From contig JACCRL010000058.1 of assembly GCA_013813605.1 (NCBI GenBank), positions 1 to 6,634 on the forward strand: a DNA stretch of 6,634 nucleotides. The letters run 5' to 3'. Of this stretch, positions 1-6,634 are shown piece after piece. Position numbers and translations under genes: made by a program. The DNA is from Gemmatimonadaceae bacterium (GTDB lineage Bacteria; Gemmatimonadota; Gemmatimonadetes; Gemmatimonadales; Gemmatimonadaceae). Each line of letters starts with the position of its first letter. Positions within the stretch are counted from its first letter, which is position 1. The notes under the pieces were generated by a model. That model was not told the DNA's origin. It was given only the letters and a program-made list of their open reading frames with translations, and searched no databases.

Positions 1-261
1 CTCACGAATGTGAAAATAGCACTGCATTAAGTGTTCATTAGCGTCGCTCAGAATTGCCCTCGATGGCTTCAGTGCAAAATAGAGCGACCCAGCCCCGAGC
101 AAAGGTGAGAAATGGCGACGTGCTGGATAATCTCGCTGAACCATCGCGGCTAGCCTAGCATTAATTGTCGTTTCCCACCTACCCAACACCTGGACGGTTC
201 AGTCCGAAAAGAAGCAATCCCGCCGCACTCTCTAAGCGCAAGCGGAATAACATCTTCCCTA
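1..261. other. Non-coding stretch, no recognisable gene
   Basis: I find no convincing reading frame, tRNA, rRNA or repeat array here. By hand count the first 240 bases are roughly 52% GC, visibly lower than the coding part of the window. The segment lies just past the 3' end of a tRNA-Ser gene, a position where elements often integrate. However, no copy of the tRNA 3' end, integrase or transposase is visible. It may simply be a long intergenic spacer or the tail of a region beyond the left edge. Confidence 0.5.
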
Positions 262-349
262 CGGACGGGGTGGGATTCGAACCCACGGTACGCTATTAAC
301 GTACACACACTTTCCAGGCGTGCGCCTTAAACCACTCGGCCACCCGTCC
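262..349 (-). tRNA. tRNA-Ser (anticodon GGA)
   Basis: A complete class II tRNA on the minus strand. The acceptor stem pairs 343-349 with 263-269, and the discriminator G is at 262. The D arm is GCCGAGTGGTTTAAGGC. The anticodon stem CACGC/GTGTG (one G-U pair) encloses the loop CTGGAAA, with anticodon GGA at 315-313. The long variable arm has a GTACG/CGTAC stem, which is typical of serine tRNA. The T arm is GTGGG-TTCGAAT-CCCAC. CCA is not encoded and must be added by the nucleotidyltransferase. It reads UCC and UCU serine codons. It is the second of a tandem serine tRNA pair, 77 bases after tRNA-Ser(CGA), and is probably cotranscribed with it. Confidence 0.97.
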
Positions 350-426
350 CAACATCGTTTGCGCGCAATAAGCATCGAGTACCGCGGACAACCACGCTCC
401 GCGCGACCTTCCGGGGACGTACTAAA

Positions 427-513
427 CGGACAGGGAGAGATTCGAACTCTCGACACCGTTGCCGGTGCGCCGGTTTTCGAGACCGGTGCCTTCAACCACT
501 CGGCCACCTGTCC
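427..513 (-). tRNA. tRNA-Ser (anticodon CGA)
   Basis: A complete class II tRNA on the minus strand. The acceptor stem pairs 507-513 with 428-434, and the discriminator G is at 427. The D arm is GCCGAGTGGTTGAAGGC. The anticodon stem CCGGT/ACCGG encloses CTCGAAA, giving anticodon CGA at 479-477. The long variable arm pairs GCACCG with CGGTGT across a GCAA loop. The T arm is GAGAG-TTCGAAT-CTCTC. CCA is not encoded. It reads the UCG serine codon, useful in a GC-rich genome. It starts about 50 bases after the tadA stop and has a candidate promoter just upstream, so it need not depend on the clpB-tadA transcript. Confidence 0.97.
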
Positions 514-527
514 AAGTGCAGGAGTGA

Positions 528-556
528 AAAGTATCCGGCCGGTGGGCCGTAATCAA
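528..556 (-). promoter_or_regulatory. Candidate sigma-70-type promoter for the tRNA-Ser pair
   Basis: Minus-strand TTGATT (556-551), then a 17-base spacer, then TACTTT (533-528), with 14 bases left to the first tRNA base. Spacing and position suit a tRNA promoter with a short leader. The hexamers match the TTGACA/TATAAT consensus at only 4/6 and 3/6, so this is a candidate only. Confidence 0.35.
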
Positions 557-564
557 CGCGTCGA

Positions 565-3689
<3,125 letters not shown>

Positions 3690-3699
3690 AGTTTCCAGC

Positions 3700-3748
3700 T
3701 AAGTGGTTGCCGCAATGACACTTATATGGCGCAACGAAAGTGCCACTT
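3700..3748 (-). promoter_or_regulatory. Clustered inverted AAGTG/CACTT half-sites upstream of clpB
   Basis: Four half-sites lie within 50 bases of the clpB start. TAAGTG (3700-3705) and CACTTA (3719-3724) form a 6-base inverted repeat with a 13-base spacer. AAGTG (3738-3742) and CACTT (3744-3748) form an 11-base palindrome around one C. On the minus strand TATAAG (3726-3721) resembles a -10 box and overlaps one arm of the first repeat, but no good -35 sits at 16-18 bases. Nested TTG/CAA between the outer arms would also allow an RNA stem-loop just before the ribosome binding site. Either a repressor operator or a 5' leader hairpin would suit a heat-shock gene. The motif is neither CIRCE (TTAGCACTC) nor the HspR-type site (CTTGAGT). 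Confidence 0.35.
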
Positions 3749-3787
3749 GATATCCGCCAGCGTGGCAGAAGATAATCGTCCGACAAG

Positions 3788-3820
3788 AAAAAAGCGCGTC
3801 CCGGCTCTGCCAGGACGCGC
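3788..3820 (-). terminator. Strong rho-independent terminator
   Basis: On the minus strand GCGCGTCC pairs perfectly with GGACGCGC (outer arms at 3820-3813 and 3801-3794). The stem continues inward through TGGC/GCCG, including one G-U pair, to an AGA loop. This gives a stem of about 12 pairs followed at once by six T (3793-3788). It starts 19 bases after the stop of the small secreted-protein gene and insulates clpB from the genes upstream. The other strand has no matching T run and no gene to end. Confidence 0.93.
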
Positions 3821-3839
3821 CCTCTCATGTCAAAATCGA

Positions 3840-4301
3840 CTACTTCCTGACGATCATTTTCTTGACCAGAACCTTGCCGTCGACTTCCAGTCTGTAAAGG
3901 TAGATACCAGACGCCACGTTCTCGCCGGTCTGGGAATACTTGCCGTCCCAGAACGCGAGGTACTGGCTACACGTCAACAACAGATTTTCAACCGGCTCGC
4001 CTCCAGCCACGTTTCCGGCACCGCCCTGCAGCACCGGCACAGCGATCAGCTGTGCCAACAGATTGTAAATGCGCAGGCTTGCGCGGTGCAACCGACCCGA
4101 ATCCGTACATCCCTGCGGTTCGCCGATGACGAACGGAATCCGTGTCTCCTGACTGACTGGGTTTGGATAGTTCTGCCCCAGCTCCAATCCGGCGCCCTGT
4201 CCACGGCCGGTTTGGGTTGAAGTTCCCTGGGCGGCCGAACGACCTGGCATGAACGCGCTGAAAACGAGCGCAAAGACCAGCGCTCGCCACAGGTGCTTCA
4301 T
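3840..4301 (-). CDS. Small secreted protein made of a lone T9SS-sorting/FlgD-like beta domain
   Basis: A 153-residue exported protein of unknown function. The N-terminus is a clear Sec signal peptide: basic Lys2-Arg6, hydrophobic core ALVFALVFSAFM, and probable cleavage after SAA (residue 24). No lipobox cysteine is present. After a short Gly/Gln/Thr-rich linker, almost all the rest matches the pattern of C-terminal sorting-type or FlgD Ig-like domains: LGQNYPNPV (41-49), LRIYNLLAQ (76-84), FWDGKYSQTGENVASGIYLYRL (117-138), then a basic end KVLVKKMIVRK. Such domains normally cap large secreted proteins, but here nothing else is attached. Two loops look longer than usual and each contributes a cysteine (Cys65, Cys111), which may form a disulfide. 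The start is well set by GGAG five bases before the ATG. The gene follows selB by about 80 bases and ends before a strong terminator. The fold call is good; whether it is a substrate, anchor or structural subunit cannot be told. Confidence 0.85.
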   Translation of the reverse strand: MKHLWRALVFALVFSAFMPGRSAAQGTSTQTGRGQGAGLELGQNYPNPVSQETRIPFVIGEPQGCTDSGRLHRASLRIYNLLAQLIAVPVLQGGAGNVAGGEPVENLLLTCSQYLAFWDGKYSQTGENVASGIYLYRLEVDGKVLVKKMIVRK

Positions 4302-4384
4302 GTGTTCTCCAAAAACTGACGAAAGAGGGACCTTAGACGCTTACTCCTGACAAGAATGGAAAAAGGTGTTCTACCCGGTCGAAG

Positions 4385-6298
4385 TTAGGATTGGCTCTGG
4401 GGGGTGTCAAGAACACTTATCCCCGGACCCTTCAAAACCCTGCCTTCGCCGCGCCGCTCAGTGATTCCCGACCGGTCGCAGAACTCGAGAAACGGTATCA
4501 GATACTTCCTCGAGACCCCGAGCTTTTCCCGAAGCTCTCCCGGAGCGTACACCTGCCCCGGCAGCAGTTCCCGCTTCATCTGCTCGAGCAGCCCGCTAAG
4601 GGCTTCACGGTCATAGAAACGGTCCGGCTCCACCTGCACGATTCTTCCCTGCTTTTCCAGCAGCCTGAGCAGCGCCGGAACCGACGCCCCGTAACGCACT
4701 ACCAGCTCCCTGATGCTTGGCGGCTCGTGCCTGCCCGAGCAAATGTCGTGCGCGACGCGCAAACTGGTTTCTGTGTCAGCCGCTCCGGGAGTCGGTACCC
4801 ATCCTTTCCTACGCGCGATTCCGCCTCCGGTTTCGATCTCGCCCTGCGTGGAAAGCCGGCGCAGCGAGAGGTCGGTCACCTCGGGAGCAGCACGAAGCGA
4901 CCCGCGCAGAGTCTGCACCGGCATCCCGGCGCTCAAGGGGGAGCGGATCTCGTACTCAGCGATCAGAAGTCTCACGTGTGCCATTACATCTTCGACAACG
5001 GCATCGTCGTAAAGGTTGGCGCCGGCGCGGACAATCGCCGCCATGCCGGCCAGCGCGTCGCGCTCGGCGGGGTTGCAGCCGACCCGCACCGGCAGCTCGT
5101 CGAAGCTGAGGCCGTCGCCGCGGGCGCTTATCAGCAATCGGGAGAAGCGCGCATGGATCTGTGCGTTCGAAACGGCGCTGGTTGCCGGTGAGGCCGACAC
5201 GGGCGCGAACCCCGAGCGGGCGGCTCCGCGCCGGGTCGCGTAGGGATCGGTGACAACTCCTCCGCCCACCGTGCCAACGGGCGCCGGAAGCCGGAGGACG
5301 AAGCGGTCGCCGCCCCGCGCGGTGATCGGCACCCAGGTGCGAATCGTCGTCTCGAATGCAACGCCCGGTTCGATGGGTTCGGGCAGCGAGACCAGCCGAG
5401 CCTCGACCTCCGCCGATCCGAGATGCAGGCTCACGCGCGTGCGCGCTCCGATTTGAGGAAGAGTTTCCGCGGCAAGTGTGACGGTCGCCTCGAATCGTGA
5501 CGTCGCGCGCCAGTGATCATCCGATACGAGTACGAAACCGCGCTCGACATCGCGAATGTCCACTCCGGAAAGCGCGATTGCCGCGCGGTCGCCGGCTTCG
5601 ACGCGCTCCACGGCCGCACCGTGATGCTCGATTTTTCGCACCCTCGCCTGCTTTCCGGCCGGCAGCACGCGCACAAAGGATTCTCGCTCGATGGTACCGC
5701 TCCAGACGGTGCCGGTCACCACTGTCCCGGTTCCCTTCACCGTGAACGCTCGATCGATGGGCAGCCGAAACAGGTCCGTTGCATCGCGTCCGACGGTGGC
5801 GGCCAGCTCGGCCCCGATTCGTTCGCGCAGGATGTCGATTCCGTCACCGGATTTGGCCGAACACGGGACGATTGCCGCGGCTGGCCACGGGGTGGGGGCA
5901 AGCAGTGTGGCGATCTCCTCCCTCACCAGCTGAATCCACTCGCGGTCGACGATATCTGATTTGGTGAGCGCGACGACGAGGCGGGGAATGGCAAGGAGCT
6001 CGAGTACGAGCAGGTGCTCCCTGGTCTGCGGCATCACTCCTTCGTCGGCAGCGATGACGAGGAGGCCGAGGTCGATGCCGGTGGCGCCCGCAAGCATTGT
6101 CCGGACGAAATCTTCGTGACCCGGAACATCGACCACTCCGGCTCGGCCTACGCCGTCGAGGTCGACGGCGGCAAACCCCAGCTCGATCGTGATTCCGCGC
6201 CGCTTCTCTTCAGGCAGGCGGTCTGTCTCAACACCGGTGAGGGCGCGCACGAGCGCGGTCTTTCCGTGGTCGATGTGACCGGCAGTGCCGACGATCAC
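4385..6298 (-). CDS. selB: Selenocysteine-specific translation elongation factor SelB
   Basis: A GTPase that carries selenocysteyl-tRNA(Sec) to the ribosome and reads UGA as selenocysteine when an mRNA SECIS hairpin is present. From the chosen GTG it has 637 residues (E. coli SelB has 614). The G domain has [11 protein letters not shown] (4-14), the switch region [15 protein letters not shown] (29-43), DVPGHE (57-62), TKSD (112-115, the SelB form of NKxD) and SAKSGDGI (147-154). [17 protein letters not shown] (181-197) opens the beta-barrel domains. The C-terminal half, about 380 onward, carries winged-helix repeats, ending in the RNA-binding type [23 protein letters not shown] (from 595). 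The frame is open 50 codons further, but that stretch is out-of-frame recO. The GTG at 6298 gives the standard [14 protein letters not shown] start, has GGAG six bases upstream, and overlaps the recO stop. No selA, selC or selD is in view. Confidence 0.97.
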   Translation of the reverse strand: MIVGTAGHIDHGKTALVRALTGVETDRLPEEKRRGITIELGFAAVDLDGVGRAGVVDVPGHEDFVRTMLAGATGIDLGLLVIAADEGVMPQTREHLLVLELLAIPRLVVALTKSDIVDREWIQLVREEIATLLAPTPWPAAAIVPCSAKSGDGIDILRERIGAELAATVGRDATDLFRLPIDRAFTVKGTGTVVTGTVWSGTIERESFVRVLPAGKQARVRKIEHHGAAVERVEAGDRAAIALSGVDIRDVERGFVLVSDDHWRATSRFEATVTLAAETLPQIGARTRVSLHLGSAEVEARLVSLPEPIEPGVAFETTIRTWVPITARGGDRFVLRLPAPVGTVGGGVVTDPYATRRGAARSGFAPVSASPATSAVSNAQIHARFSRLLISARGDGLSFDELPVRVGCNPAERDALAGMAAIVRAGANLYDDAVVEDVMAHVRLLIAEYEIRSPLSAGMPVQTLRGSLRAAPEVTDLSLRRLSTQGEIETGGGIARRKGWVPTPGAADTETSLRVAHDICSGRHEPPSIRELVVRYGASVPALLRLLEKQGRIVQVEPDRFYDREALSGLLEQMKRELLPGQVYAPGELREKLGVSRKYLIPFLEFCDRSGITERRGEGRVLKGPGISVLDTPQSQS

Positions 6299-6308
6299 GC
6301 CGCGCTCC
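6295..6308 (-). promoter_or_regulatory. recO/selB stop-start overlap with selB ribosome binding site
   Basis: The four bases GTGA (6298-6295) hold both the selB GTG start and the recO TGA stop. GGAG (6308-6305) lies six bases before the GTG, inside recO. This layout allows translational coupling by terminating and re-initiating ribosomes, and it decides the selB start against longer upstream alternatives. Confidence 0.85.
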
Positions 6309-6634
6309 AGCGCTCGTGTTCCCAGACACCGAATGCGCGGAGCGGCCTGTCGTCGGCGAGATGCTGTACCAGGAACTCGCGCAGGAGGCGCTGGTGTGAG
6401 CGTGATGCGTTGTCGGAGAGAGATGGGGTCGGTTCCTCGTCGAGCCAACTCCTGATCGCGGCGCGCGCGGCGGCAGGGAGGTTCCTTCCTCCCGGCGACA
6501 GGCGGCTGCAGGCGGCGCAGATCACGCCGCCCGATGCGTGCGAGAACATCGCTTCGTCAGCATCGCGGATTGGCGTGTGGCAGAGCGCGCAGCTCCCGAG
6601 CTCGGGCGTGAAGCCGAGTACGGCGACGATGCGC
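6295..6634 (-). CDS. recO: DNA repair protein RecO, C-terminal part (cut by window edge)
   Basis: The last 112 residues of RecO, the recombination mediator that, with RecR, helps load RecA onto SSB-coated single strands and anneals DNA. Evidence: LGFTPELGSCALCH and GGVICAACSRL place four cysteines as two CxxC pairs (visible residues 15, 18, 39, 42), the zinc-finger arrangement of many RecO proteins. The helical tail SHQRLLREFLVQHLADDRPLRAFGVWE matches the usual ending, in which a helix is followed by a HL..RPLRS/A segment. The frame continues open to the right edge, so the N-terminal OB fold lies outside the window. A start at the internal ATG (6549) would leave out the first CxxC pair and is not real. 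The stop overlaps selB, so the two form an operon. The identification rests on the C-terminal domain only. Confidence 0.88.
   Translation of the reverse strand, partial: RIVAVLGFTPELGSCALCHTPIRDADEAMFSHASGGVICAACSRLSPGGRNLPAAARAAIRSWLDEEPTPSLSDNASRSHQRLLREFLVQHLADDRPLRAFGVWEHERWSAA

Noticed and set aside
149..159. Palindrome GCTAG-C-CTAGC
   Set aside because: It is short, single, and not next to any gene or T run, so chance is a sufficient explanation.
182..246. Terminator after tRNA-Ser(GGA)
   Set aside because: Weak pairings such as CCGC/GCGG and GGAC/GTCC exist, but no stable stem is followed by a T run on the minus strand.
259..507. Minus-strand open frame of 82 codons and other small frames over the tRNA region
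   Set aside because: They run through the two tRNA genes and have no independent support.
4332..4353. Possible promoter for the small secreted-protein gene (minus-strand TTGTCA)
   Set aside because: TTGTCA (4353-4348) is a good -35, but no acceptable -10 lies 16-18 bases away. The nearest candidate, TCTAAG, is only 10 bases away.
4391..5191. Plus-strand open frame of 266 codons opposite selB
   Set aside because: It lies opposite the conserved C-terminal half of SelB, and its low-complexity Arg/Pro/Ser-rich translation looks like a coding shadow.
6299..6448. A 50-residue N-terminal extension of SelB
   Set aside because: The stretch overlaps the conserved RecO C-terminus in another frame, and the GTG at 6298 has a ribosome binding site and gives the standard SelB N-terminus.

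Overview
The window looks like chromosomal DNA from a GC-rich bacterium. All genes lie on the minus strand. The best guess at phylum is Gemmatimonadota or a nearby FCB-group lineage. This rests on GC-rich coding sequence combined with a small exported protein built like the C-terminal sorting/FlgD-like domain common in those lineages. It is an inference from general character, not a database match. No mobile element, CRISPR array, rRNA or origin is visible.

Read in the direction of transcription (right to left): the 3' part of recO (DNA repair, cut by the right edge) runs into selB, the selenocysteine-specific elongation factor. The recO stop and selB start overlap in GTGA. About 80 bases further on is a 153-residue secreted protein consisting of a signal peptide and one sorting-type beta domain. 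A strong intrinsic terminator closes that unit. After a roughly 100-base gap holding clustered AAGTG/CACTT half-sites comes clpB (disaggregase), followed closely by tadA (tRNA wobble adenosine deaminase), apparently as one transcript. Two tandem serine tRNA genes, anticodons CGA then GGA, follow with a plausible promoter of their own. The last ~260 bases hold no recognisable gene.

The genes fall into maintenance themes: DNA repair (recO), protein quality control (clpB) and translation (selB, tadA, two tRNA-Ser). SelB implies selenocysteine decoding in this organism, but selA, selC, selD and any selenoprotein would have to lie outside the window. The least ordinary element is the stand-alone sorting-type domain protein, which carries two cysteine-containing insertions. 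I see no clearly new multi-gene system here.
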